From NCBI GenBank assembly GCA_942492555.1, contig CALOEX010000014.1:153784-217783 (forward strand): a stretch of 64,000 nucleotides of DNA. The letters run 5' to 3'. Below, piece after piece: positions 21,306 through 29,958 of the stretch. The translations under genes were made by a program, and so were the position numbers. Every line of letters starts with the position of its first letter. Within the stretch, counting starts at the first letter, position 1. The notes beneath the pieces are model-generated. The model had not been told where the DNA came from. It did no database searches and saw only the letters and a list, made by a program, of their open reading frames with translations. Source of the DNA: JBCCVH01 sp942492555 (GTDB lineage: Bacteria; Bacteroidota; Bacteroidia; Cytophagales; Amoebophilaceae).

Positions 21306-21568
21306 ACTCCATTTTTTAACATAAAATAACTCAACTATCCATCTACACATACCTATACCACCACGGCCACAAATTAGCACAAAAAAACACAACCTTGGCC
21401 AAAATAACAAGAAAAAATACACACAAACACAAAAATAGAATATTTTTGTCCATAAACACACCAAAAAACCATACAAAACTTAAAGAAACAAACACAATAC
21501 TACCTCTATCACAACACCAAAAACAAAAAAACACACCTTGCAAAAGCACTTTTTAACCCAAATCCACC

Positions 21569-23089
21569 TCATTTTTTACCTCTTTTATTTTTTTGGGTGT
21601 TTTTTTTGCCACATTTCTTATTTTTACAACCCTGCAAAAAAACAAGACACTTCTTAGCTCTTTTAGAATCTTGCTCCTTATTCTTCCTGAGCTTTTTTAA
21701 AATGCTAGCACTAATAGCCACTTTTTTTGTCTCTACAAACCATTCAACAAAATCATAATTTTTTTGTATTACAAAAAAATTCCAAATAATATCATGAGCA
21801 TCCTTCTCTGTAAACTTTTGTATTTGAGTAATCAAATACCTTACAATAGCAAATTGATCCAAATTATAAGCAAAATTAATAAACATGATCTTTTGATCAT
21901 AGGGTAAATATTCTTTACATTGTTTCATAAACCCCTTTAACATCACAACATCACCTTCACTAATTTTTTTCATTACTTGCATTATATCCTGCATCAACTC
22001 TTCTTCCTGAGTAGAAAATGTCATATTTCTTGCTTTTTTATCCTTATCATACACAACAAAAGATTTTGGGTCTACATTTTTTATTTTTTGCCCCATTGGA
22101 TGCTCCTCCTTTTGCTTAGCCTCTACCTCTACCAAAGATTTTTTGTCACTAGAAATCATTTTCGGCACAACAATAGAAATTTTTTCTAAAAGCCCCACAA
22201 CTTCCTGCGAAAAGGGCTGTTCAGAACACCCCTTGCTGTTGCAAATTATATTGGTCTTTTCATAGCCCACATAATCCAGCAAAAAACCACATTGTAAACA
22301 AATAGCATCCGAAAAGCACACAGCCACCAAATTTTTTTGCATTTTTTGTTTTTGGATACATATATCCACCATCAAATGCGGATACGTGCATATACTCTTT
22401 TCAGTACGTATAAAAACAGATTCTTCATAATCCGGCTGTTCCAAAGGAAATTTCGTTGAAAAGCCAACAATCGCTACAATAGCATTGTTTTGTTTCTTAT
22501 AACCACGTATCTCCCTAGAAAAACGATCTTCTAAATCTCCAATAATAAGCGTAGGTTCTATTTCTTTAAACATCGGTAATAATGCATACATAACATCCTG
22601 TGGGAAAGGTTTACGATTACATGCACTTTTCTCAACTACCAACGACAACGTATAGCCCAAGCTACGCATAATAAAAGCACATTCTGGACAAATAGGATGC
22701 GAAAAATAAGCACATAAAACATGAGAAACCTTATGCTTCATCATATTGTTACACAAACCTAAAACCAAATGAGCCTGCAAGAAATCATCATTTGCAAGAG
22801 CTTGCGTTGAGTCATAAACAACAACACACCTCCTAAAACTTCTTGGCTTGTCAAAATCTTCATAAACCATAAACATACCGAGTGTAAGCAAAGGATTTTT
22901 TTTAAGGTAAGCCCGTGCCTCCAAATCAAAATGCTTGGTTATTGTAGCTAAAGAAAGCACATTTTCAGTATTTTTTAAATAGTATTGTGCAGCAGGAGGA
23001 CAAGTGGATTCTACTGGTTTTGAGGCATGTATTATATACGTATAGCTTAATAAAGCTATTAAGATAAAATAACAAAAGTTTTTTTTCAT
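21569..23089 (-). CDS. secreted protein with two copies of a novel Cys/His domain
   Basis: 506 aa with a clear signal peptide (residues 1-22). Two related segments carry H-L-h, then PICPEC or AICLQC, then a third Cys: H107, C134, C137, C157 and H238, C264, C267, C288. The same pattern occurs once in the protein at 25727-26815 and once in the WD40 protein at 60446-63139. The C-terminal third (from about residue 370) has degenerate ankyrin-like helices (FAIVRYLITQIQKF, YDFVEWFVETKKVAIS) and a Lys-rich end, alike in the 25727-26815 protein. No known family recognised; the zinc-type spacing suggests a metal site. Last gene of a three-gene cluster, 35 bases after the ankyrin gene. Confidence 0.7.
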   Translation of the reverse strand: MKKNFCYFILIALLSYTYIIHASKPVESTCPPAAQYYLKNTENVLSLATITKHFDLEARAYLKKNPLLTLGMFMVYEDFDKPRSFRRCVVVYDSTQALANDDFLQAHLVLGLCNNMMKHKVSHVLCAYFSHPICPECAFIMRSLGYTLSLVVEKSACNRKPFPQDVMYALLPMFKEIEPTLIIGDLEDRFSREIRGYKKQNNAIVAIVGFSTKFPLEQPDYEESVFIRTEKSICTYPHLMVDICIQKQKMQKNLVAVCFSDAICLQCGFLLDYVGYEKTNIICNSKGCSEQPFSQEVVGLLEKISIVVPKMISSDKKSLVEVEAKQKEEHPMGQKIKNVDPKSFVVYDKDKKARNMTFSTQEEELMQDIMQVMKKISEGDVVMLKGFMKQCKEYLPYDQKIMFINFAYNLDQFAIVRYLITQIQKFTEKDAHDIIWNFFVIQKNYDFVEWFVETKKVAISASILKKLRKNKEQDSKRAKKCLVFLQGCKNKKCGKKNTQKNKRGKK

Positions 23090-23124
23090 AATACAAACAA
23101 TTAAAAGATTAGTATATTATTATC

Positions 23125-25722
23125 TCACATAAGAAGACAATGGTTATCATCCTCAGTTTTTTTTTCCAGCACTTGTACCTCAGATACTCCTCCCAAATTA
23201 TTTTCTATTGGTTCTTGCTTTACCAAATCATCCTTAGTGGCACTATTCGATCCAGGCATCATTTGCACCAATGGATTAACAGTATCTGACGGTTGTTGTT
23301 TGCTATCATGCGCTATCGTTAACGCTGATATCACAGATTGTTGCTCAGAATCATCTTGCTTATTTTCCTCGTTATCTGTTTTCCCAGTTATTGAATCTTC
23401 ATATTGCGAAAAACTATTTTCTTCTACCTTGTTATGATGAACATCCATGTTAGATATTCCTACCTGATCATCCACACTATCTTCTTCTGTAGTTGTTGAA
23501 TTTTCAAGGTCCTTAGTATGATTCTCTTTCCTTTTGGAAAGACTATCTTCTTCTGTAGTTGTTGAATCTTCTGGCTCCTCTTCAAGCAAACCCATATCAG
23601 CATGCACAGGCTCATTATCCACTTCTTTTTTCTCAACTGGTAAAACATCAGATTGTTGCTCAACATTTTCCTCTTCTTCTTTGTACTCCTCTTCAAGCAA
23701 ACCCATATCAACATGCACAGGCTCATTATCCACTTCTTTTTTCTCAACTGATAAACCATCAGATTGTTGCTCAACATTTTCCTCCTCTTCTTTATACTCC
23801 TCTTCAAGCAAACCCATATCAACATGCACAGGCTCATTATCCGCCCCTTTTTTCTCAATTGGTAAAACATCAGATTGTTGCTCAACATTTTCCTCCTCTT
23901 CTTTATACTCCTCTTCAAGCAAACCCATATCAACATGCACAGGCTCATTATCCGCCCCTTTTTTCTCAATTGGTAAAACATCAGATTGTTGCTCAACATT
24001 TTCCTCCTCTATTTTATGCTCTTCTACATTCAATTTAACAGGCATATTCATCATCTCTATAACAACATCATTATCGACTGCCCTTTTCTCAATTGGTAAA
24101 ACATCAGATTGTTGATCAACATTTTTTGCATCTATTTTAGGTGTTGCTTGGTTTACTACAAGAACATGATCATATTCCTCTTCTTTAGCCTCTGTCTCCA
24201 GGGGAATATCCTTTATATATTCCTTTGCAACTTTCACTTTGTTTTTATTCTTATCTACATCAGTTGCTATTTCCTCTTCTTTGCAATCTTGTTGATCTTC
24301 TTTTCCAACAATAGACGTTATGAAATGTTGAACAGGACTAGCCAAATTTTCGAATTGTATATTACTATTTGCTTTTTTGCCAACACTGAATGATTTTTGT
24401 GATTGAGACGGATTCTCTTCTCTAATAAGACTTAAATCTGAAGTGGTTTCCTTTTTTTTGGGTACTATTTTTTTTCTTCTAAAGCCTCCTTTAATACGAC
24501 GAAAAGTAACGGTAATTTTTGTTTTTTTTTGAGGAGGAGACATAGCCATCTGCTCTTCTTGATGCAAATAAAAGGCTATTTTTTTATATCCATTTTCTTC
24601 CGCATACACAAAAGCACTTTTACCATATACATTTTTTATCTCAACATTCGCTTTTACTTCTTTTACTAAATACTGCACAATCAAAAAATGATTTGAAATC
24701 GTTGCAAGCATCAATGCTGTATATCCATAGTTATCTCTTCTATTAACATTCACTCTTCTAGTTATTACAAGCTGTTGTACAACATCAAAATAACCATGTC
24801 TTGCCGCAAGCATAAAAGCAGTGTTGCCTTTTTTGTTCCACAAATCAGGTGTAGCACCAGATACCAACAAGCTTTTCACAATGTCATTATAACCCATACA
24901 TGATGCCTCTATAAGAGCAGTATTACCGTTTTTATCTTTCCAGTTAATAATGGTTTCTTTGTATTGCAAAATATCAGAGCAAAGAGCGTAATGACCTTTT
25001 TTTACAGCGTAAAACAAAGGTGTTTCCCAGCGTTCATTCAATAGATTAACAGGTATTTTTACCTGTTTTGCAAGATAGGCAAACACTTCTCTTTTTCCTT
25101 CATCAGCAGCCTTGTGGAGTACACTCTCTTTTTTGGCATTACCCAATGATGGATTTGCCTTAGCAATTTTGATAAGAAATTTAACAATACGCGTAGCAAC
25201 CGTATCACTTGGATTCTTTGTTGCGAAAATAAGGGCATTGTTTCCTTGTTTATTCCCCATATTGACATCTGCTTGAGCATTAGTCACCAAATACTTCACC
25301 ATGGTTTCATTCCAATACAAACATGCTAGCATAAGAGCCGTATTACCATATTTATTTTTCAAATTGGGATTTGCCTTAGCAGTTTCTATGAGATATTTAA
25401 CAACAAAATATCGTGCGTTGATAACTGCATACATCAGTACTGTGTTCTTAGTTTTGTGATGTTGAAAATTAACATTTACCTTATCAGCACTGATAAGACC
25501 TTTTAATACATCCAAATATCCATTGCTCCCTGCCCAAAACATTGTATGTATTTCGTCTTGCAAAACTTTTGAATTTCTTTTGGGACGTAATGCCTTATCC
25601 AAAATATGTTGCATTTCACTTTCTACATTATTTATAGTACCATCTACTTTTTGCACAGGCATAGAAGCCCGAATTTGCCATGAGATCAGAAGAGTAACTA
25701 GCAGGACTTTTAATTTTTTCAT
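23125..25722 (-). CDS. secreted ankyrin-repeat protein ending in a CaaX box (CLLM)
   Basis: 865 aa. Signal peptide at residues 1-20. About ten ankyrin repeats fill residues 45-390 (for example YGNTALMLACLYWNETMVKY, KNGNTALIEASCMGYNDIVK, KKGNTAFMLAARHGYFDVVQ). The rest is acidic and low-complexity, with four 37-residue tandem repeats (core NVEQQSDVLPIEKK ... VHVDMGLLEEE). The protein ends in HCLLM, a textbook CaaX farnesylation box, which only has meaning in a eukaryotic cell. In symbionts of this group such proteins are thought to be host-directed effectors. It starts 4 bases after the stop of the gene before it, so they are translationally coupled. Confidence 0.82.
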   Translation of the reverse strand: MKKLKVLLVTLLISWQIRASMPVQKVDGTINNVESEMQHILDKALRPKRNSKVLQDEIHTMFWAGSNGYLDVLKGLISADKVNVNFQHHKTKNTVLMYAVINARYFVVKYLIETAKANPNLKNKYGNTALMLACLYWNETMVKYLVTNAQADVNMGNKQGNNALIFATKNPSDTVATRIVKFLIKIAKANPSLGNAKKESVLHKAADEGKREVFAYLAKQVKIPVNLLNERWETPLFYAVKKGHYALCSDILQYKETIINWKDKNGNTALIEASCMGYNDIVKSLLVSGATPDLWNKKGNTAFMLAARHGYFDVVQQLVITRRVNVNRRDNYGYTALMLATISNHFLIVQYLVKEVKANVEIKNVYGKSAFVYAEENGYKKIAFYLHQEEQMAMSPPQKKTKITVTFRRIKGGFRRKKIVPKKKETTSDLSLIREENPSQSQKSFSVGKKANSNIQFENLASPVQHFITSIVGKEDQQDCKEEEIATDVDKNKNKVKVAKEYIKDIPLETEAKEEEYDHVLVVNQATPKIDAKNVDQQSDVLPIEKRAVDNDVVIEMMNMPVKLNVEEHKIEEENVEQQSDVLPIEKKGADNEPVHVDMGLLEEEYKEEEENVEQQSDVLPIEKKGADNEPVHVDMGLLEEEYKEEEENVEQQSDGLSVEKKEVDNEPVHVDMGLLEEEYKEEEENVEQQSDVLPVEKKEVDNEPVHADMGLLEEEPEDSTTTEEDSLSKRKENHTKDLENSTTTEEDSVDDQVGISNMDVHHNKVEENSFSQYEDSITGKTDNEENKQDDSEQQSVISALTIAHDSKQQPSDTVNPLVQMMPGSNSATKDDLVKQEPIENNLGGVSEVQVLEKKTEDDNHCLLM
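23575..24020 (-). repeat. four tandem 111-base repeats inside the ankyrin gene
   Basis: Units of 111 bases (37 codons) recur about every 111 positions (marks near 23591, 23701, 23812 and 23923). Being a multiple of three, they keep the frame and also create long false frames on the opposite strand. Confidence 0.9.
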
Positions 25723-25726
25723 AAGG

Positions 25727-26815
25727 CTATTTTTTATTTGATTTTTTTCCGATTTTCTTTTTATCCTTACCCTTCTTATTCTTACAACATTTCAGAAAAG
25801 CAATTATTGCTTTAGCTTCTGCAGAACCTTTCTCTCTTTTATCTCTAAGTTTTTTAAAAATTTGAGATGTAATAGTCACTTTTTCTGTTTTTACAAACCA
25901 CTTTGCAAGATCATAATCCTGATTTCCTATAAGAAGATTCCAGAGAATATCATGGGCATGCCTTTCTTTAATACCTGGTGTTTGCTGCACAAGATATTTA
26001 AATATTTTCCTTTTTTTTCTTCTATGTGCAACTGCAATAAAAGCTATCTTATCTTTGTATACCAAATGTTTTTTATTTGCTTTGAAGTTTTTTTTAACTG
26101 CGTCTAAATCTCCCTGTTCAATATTTTTTTTGAGTGTATAACAACACAAAAGATCTTGCTTTTGTGTTTGTGTCAACAACCTGTTTTGCTTGTCTTCTAC
26201 AAGAGACGGAAGTATAGTATTACTAGCATCAGACATATTCTTCTTGCATGTAACAGATGGATTTATCACTTTTTCTTCACTTTTAAGCAACAGAATCTTA
26301 TTGTCACCCAAAGGTTTTAAATATCCTACCTGAAGAGCTCTAAAAAGCACCTTTTTTAGCATCTGTGGAAATTTTTGGTTATCACACCCATTTTGTTGAA
26401 TCCTGCGCTCACCATTATATTGAAGGATATCATAAAGGATAAAACCACAAGTTTCACAAATAGGATCTGTAAGATAAGCTGCCACCATAATTTTATTAGC
26501 TATATTCTTTTCTTGTAGACAAACACTAATAATCAAATGAGGTTCATATGGAGTAGTGTAAAGCTTATTCTTGTAACAGATAAACTTGCTATACGTAGTG
26601 TTGCCACCCTCTAAAAAACAAAAAAGAGCCAATGCTAATCTCTTTTGTTCAGAACAACGACTAAGGTGAATGGTCGCATCTGCTTTAAGTTTTTTTTCAA
26701 TTTCACTCCGATCAACAAGAGTACCAGTAGCACTACTAGGTTCTGCTCCATGTATAGTCAAGAGACCTAAAAAAAAACAGATATATAGACAAGTGTAGCG
26801 TAGTGTCTTTCTCAT
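25727..26815 (-). CDS. secreted protein with one novel Cys/His domain
   Basis: 362 aa with a signal peptide (residues 1-24). Residues 60-150 hold the Cys/His domain: H93 (EPHLII), C120 and C123 (DPICETCGFIL), C144 (NGCDNQKFPQ). The C-terminal 110 residues (AHDILWNLLIGNQDYDLAKW then a Lys-rich end) closely resemble the end of the protein at 21569-23089, so the two are paralogues. First gene of a three-gene cluster; the ankyrin gene begins 4 bases after its stop. No consensus promoter was found just upstream. Function unknown; likely exported toward the host. Confidence 0.7.
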   Translation of the reverse strand: MRKTLRYTCLYICFFLGLLTIHGAEPSSATGTLVDRSEIEKKLKADATIHLSRCSEQKRLALALFCFLEGGNTTYSKFICYKNKLYTTPYEPHLIISVCLQEKNIANKIMVAAYLTDPICETCGFILYDILQYNGERRIQQNGCDNQKFPQMLKKVLFRALQVGYLKPLGDNKILLLKSEEKVINPSVTCKKNMSDASNTILPSLVEDKQNRLLTQTQKQDLLCCYTLKKNIEQGDLDAVKKNFKANKKHLVYKDKIAFIAVAHRRKKRKIFKYLVQQTPGIKERHAHDILWNLLIGNQDYDLAKWFVKTEKVTITSQIFKKLRDKREKGSAEAKAIIAFLKCCKNKKGKDKKKIGKKSNKK

Positions 26816-27139
26816 GATAGCATTTTTTGTATTTATACCATTTTACACTTTTTTATTTAAATATTCGCAATATATACAAAAAACACAACTATCTGAACAT
26901 AAAAAAATAAAGCGATTCAAAATAACCCTAATACAAAAACAGCACAATCTATCATCAAAGAACCTTGTTACAATAACCAGCCAAAACAACCAGCAAAGAA
27001 CATAGATGTAATAGAGTAGCAAAACCTTACATATAACCATACCACGAGATAGTTTACACTATTTGCAATCCATTGATACCTGGACAAATATCACATGCTA
27101 GCAATATTAATTTACATCCAAGATAACAGCTTCTCCAAT
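26816..27139. other. non-coding stretch between divergent genes
   Basis: It separates the secreted-protein cluster from polA. AT-rich; no gene or RNA recognised apart from the polA promoter at its right end. Confidence 0.4.
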
Positions 27140-27174
27140 TTTGATACAAGTGTACCATATAACTGTTAGATTTG
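27140..27174 (+). promoter_or_regulatory. polA promoter overlapping the start region
   Basis: TAGATTTG (27167-27174) fits TAnnTTTG and ends three bases before the polA ATG, as in the Rpn genes. A TTTG at 27140-27143 is 23 bases upstream, slightly far. A leaderless or near-leaderless mRNA is implied. Confidence 0.45.
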
Positions 27175-27177
27175 CCT

Positions 27178-29937
27178 ATGACACATAAAAAAACATTGTA
27201 TATCTTAGATAGTTTAGCTCTCATTTACCGTGCACATTTCGCATTGTATCAACATACACACACAAATAGCAAAGGTGTGGCAATAGGTGCATTACTCGGT
27301 TTTGCCAATAGTTTAGTAGAAATGATACAAAAGCGCAAACCCACTCATATCATCGCGACTTTTGATACAAAAAAAGGAAGTTGGCGCAAAGAAGAATACC
27401 CCCTGTACAAAGCACATAGAGAAGTGCAACCAGAAGCCATCACAACAGCCATTCCCTACAGCAAGCAATTATTAGAAGCTTTTGGCATTCCTTGCGTAGA
27501 AAAAGAAGGATATGAAGCAGACGATGTTATTGGCACATTAGCTTTACAAGCCGCCACTACTGATTTTGAAGTCTATATTGTAAGTCCAGATAAAGACCTA
27601 GGACAGTTAGTGCAAAAAAATATTTGGCTTTACAAACCCAGTAGTGGCCAGAAGCCTGCCATGGTATGGGGAGAGAAAGAAGTGCTAGATTATTGGGGTA
27701 TTAGTAAAGTCTCTTTGATTCCAGATATGCTGGGATTGTGTGGAGATAGCTCTGACAACATTCCAGGCGTACCTAAAATAGGCATTAAAACAGCACAGAA
27801 ACTCATGAATAGCTTTGGGTCTTTAGAAGAGATATTAGCATGTGACAAAATGGGAAAAGGACTTGCAGACCGTTTACAAACACATCAAGAACAAGCATTA
27901 CTCTCAAAAAAATTAGCCACTATTTCCACAGATGTTGATCTCAATTTTCATTTTGAAAATAGCCTATATAAAGGATTTGATAAAAAATTACTAGATGAAT
28001 TTTTACAAGAGCTTGAATTTAATAGTTTGCGAAAGCGTCTTTTTGGCAATGTGCCAAGACAACAACTTTCTTTGTTCGCAAAACATAATATACGCCCCCA
28101 TAACACTGAGGTTGTTACAGATAATTTGCAACGGTATGAAGCATCTCAAGTGTTATATAGCTGTGTAAAAGAAAAAGATGCTATTGTAGATCTTGTCGCA
28201 ACCATTAAAAAACAACAAGCTTTTTGTTTTGATACAGAAACAAGTGGTCTTGATCCTTATCATAGTGATTTGTTGGGAATTGCTTTGAGTTATGAATCGG
28301 GAAAGGCATATTATGTACCCATGCCTTCAAATTTTGAAGCGTGCCGTGAACAATTGAAGGTCTTTGCCCCTATTTTTGCCAACATAACCCAAAGGAAAAT
28401 AGGACAAAATATGAAGTTTGACATGTTGGTCTTACAACGTTATGGCATGCAAATAGCAGGTCCTTTCTTTGACACAATGATAGCACATCATTTGCTAGTC
28501 CCTTATTCCCGTCATAACCTCACAGTATTAGCAAATCAGTATTTAGCATACGATCCTATACCCATTGAAACACTCATTGGAAAAAAAGGAAGTACACAAC
28601 TTTCTATGCGTGATGTAGCGCTGGAAAAAATAGTGGTCTATGCTTGTGAAGATGCAGACATTACCTGGCGTGTATACGAAAAAGAAGCTCCTAAACTTAG
28701 AGAGGAAGGCATGGATAAAATTTTTTATGATCTTGAAATGCAACTACTCCCCGTTCTTGTTAAAATGGAGTTAGCAGGCATTGCTATTGATACAGATATG
28801 CTACATGAAATTTCTGGAGAGTTAGGAGAACAAATAAATGTGTTGGAAGAGGGTATTTATACAGATGCTGGTTGTACCTTTAATGTAGCTTCTCCCAAAC
28901 AGTTGGGAGATATTCTCTTTCATAGGTTAAAAATAGAGAACAAACCCACTAAAACAGCAAAAGGTCAGTTTGCTACAAATGAAGCCATACTAAAAAAACT
29001 GGTTGGAAAACACCCTATTGTTAAAAAAGTACTTTCCTATCGTGAACTATGTAAACTAAAGTCAACCTATGTAGATGCATTACCCATGCTACTCGGAAAA
29101 GATGAACGCCTACACACTTCTTTCCAACAGGGTTTTGTGTCAACAGGACGATTAAGCTCAACAAAACCAAACTTGCAAAATATTCCCATTCGCACAGAAC
29201 GTGGAAGAGAAATACGCAAAGCGTTTGTAGCACAAGAACAGGACCATATGTTAATGTCAGCAGATTATTCCCAAGTAGAATTGCGGATGATAGCCCATTT
29301 TGCTAAAGATCAGTCAATGATTAAAGCATTTGAAGAAAAAAAAGATATTCATACAATAATGGGAGCACATATTTTTAAATGTTCTGAAGAAAAAGTAACC
29401 CCCGAGATGAGACGTGTTGCAAAAGCTACAAACTTTGGACTGATTTATGGCATTTCCCCTTTTGGTTTATCCCAAGGACTGGGTATTTCCCGCACAGAAG
29501 CAGCTAATCTTATCAAAACCTACTTTGAAGAATTTCCTGCTATCCAGCAATATATGACACAAGTAGTAGAAGGTGCAAGAGCAAAAGGCTATGTTGCTAC
29601 ATTGTTGGGCAGAAAGCGTTTTTTACCAGATATTAACTCCCAAAATGCCACAGTGCGTGGCATGGCAGAACGTAATGCCATCAATATGCCCATTCAAGGA
29701 AGTGCTGCAGAATTGATTCAATGTGCTATGATTGATGTGGATAGTTGGTTACAAAAAACACAATTACCTGCAAAAATGATCTTGCAAGTGCATGATGAAC
29801 TGATTTTTGAAGTGCATAAATCCGCAGTAGATGCCCTAAGTGAAAATATTCCCAGCCTCATGATACATGCTCTTCCTTTGGATGTACCTCTTGAAGTAAG
29901 CATAGGAGTTGGCAAAAATTGGCTAGAGGCCCATTGA
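27178..29937 (+). CDS. polA: DNA polymerase I
   Basis: Repair and Okazaki-fragment polymerase. 919 aa from ATG at 27178 (an upstream TTG at 27172 is inside the promoter box). Three domains: 5'-3' exonuclease (residues 1-290, with YEADDVIGTLA and GDSSDNIPGVPKIG), 3'-5' exonuclease with the metal motif FDTETSGLDP (about 350) so proofreading appears intact, and the family A polymerase (from about 520) with DYSQVELRMIAHF, RRVAKATNFGLIYG and QVHDELIFEV. Full length and without visible defect. Convergent with nusA, with a possible shared terminator. Confidence 0.98.
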   Translation: MTHKKTLYILDSLALIYRAHFALYQHTHTNSKGVAIGALLGFANSLVEMIQKRKPTHIIATFDTKKGSWRKEEYPLYKAHREVQPEAITTAIPYSKQLLEAFGIPCVEKEGYEADDVIGTLALQAATTDFEVYIVSPDKDLGQLVQKNIWLYKPSSGQKPAMVWGEKEVLDYWGISKVSLIPDMLGLCGDSSDNIPGVPKIGIKTAQKLMNSFGSLEEILACDKMGKGLADRLQTHQEQALLSKKLATISTDVDLNFHFENSLYKGFDKKLLDEFLQELEFNSLRKRLFGNVPRQQLSLFAKHNIRPHNTEVVTDNLQRYEASQVLYSCVKEKDAIVDLVATIKKQQAFCFDTETSGLDPYHSDLLGIALSYESGKAYYVPMPSNFEACREQLKVFAPIFANITQRKIGQNMKFDMLVLQRYGMQIAGPFFDTMIAHHLLVPYSRHNLTVLANQYLAYDPIPIETLIGKKGSTQLSMRDVALEKIVVYACEDADITWRVYEKEAPKLREEGMDKIFYDLEMQLLPVLVKMELAGIAIDTDMLHEISGELGEQINVLEEGIYTDAGCTFNVASPKQLGDILFHRLKIENKPTKTAKGQFATNEAILKKLVGKHPIVKKVLSYRELCKLKSTYVDALPMLLGKDERLHTSFQQGFVSTGRLSSTKPNLQNIPIRTERGREIRKAFVAQEQDHMLMSADYSQVELRMIAHFAKDQSMIKAFEEKKDIHTIMGAHIFKCSEEKVTPEMRRVAKATNFGLIYGISPFGLSQGLGISRTEAANLIKTYFEEFPAIQQYMTQVVEGARAKGYVATLLGRKRFLPDINSQNATVRGMAERNAINMPIQGSAAELIQCAMIDVDSWLQKTQLPAKMILQVHDELIFEVHKSAVDALSENIPSLMIHALPLDVPLEVSIGVGKNWLEAH

Positions 29938-29958
29938 AAAGAGAGCATACTCTGTTTT
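29937..29958. terminator. possible two-way terminator between polA and nusA
   Basis: AAAA-G-AGAG-CATA-CTCT-G-TTTT: a short hairpin with A-rich left and T-rich right flanks, fitting termination from both sides. The stem is weak (4 bp plus A:T arms). Confidence 0.35.

Noticed and set aside
20874..21476. Longer start of the HTH gene at 21476
   Set aside because: It would add a hydrophobic, Cys-rich leader unlike any regulator; ATG at 21305 or 21293 fits better.
23534..24115. Long plus-strand frames opposite the ankyrin gene
   Set aside because: They mirror the 111-base repeats; the sense frame has signal peptide, ankyrin repeats and a defined end.
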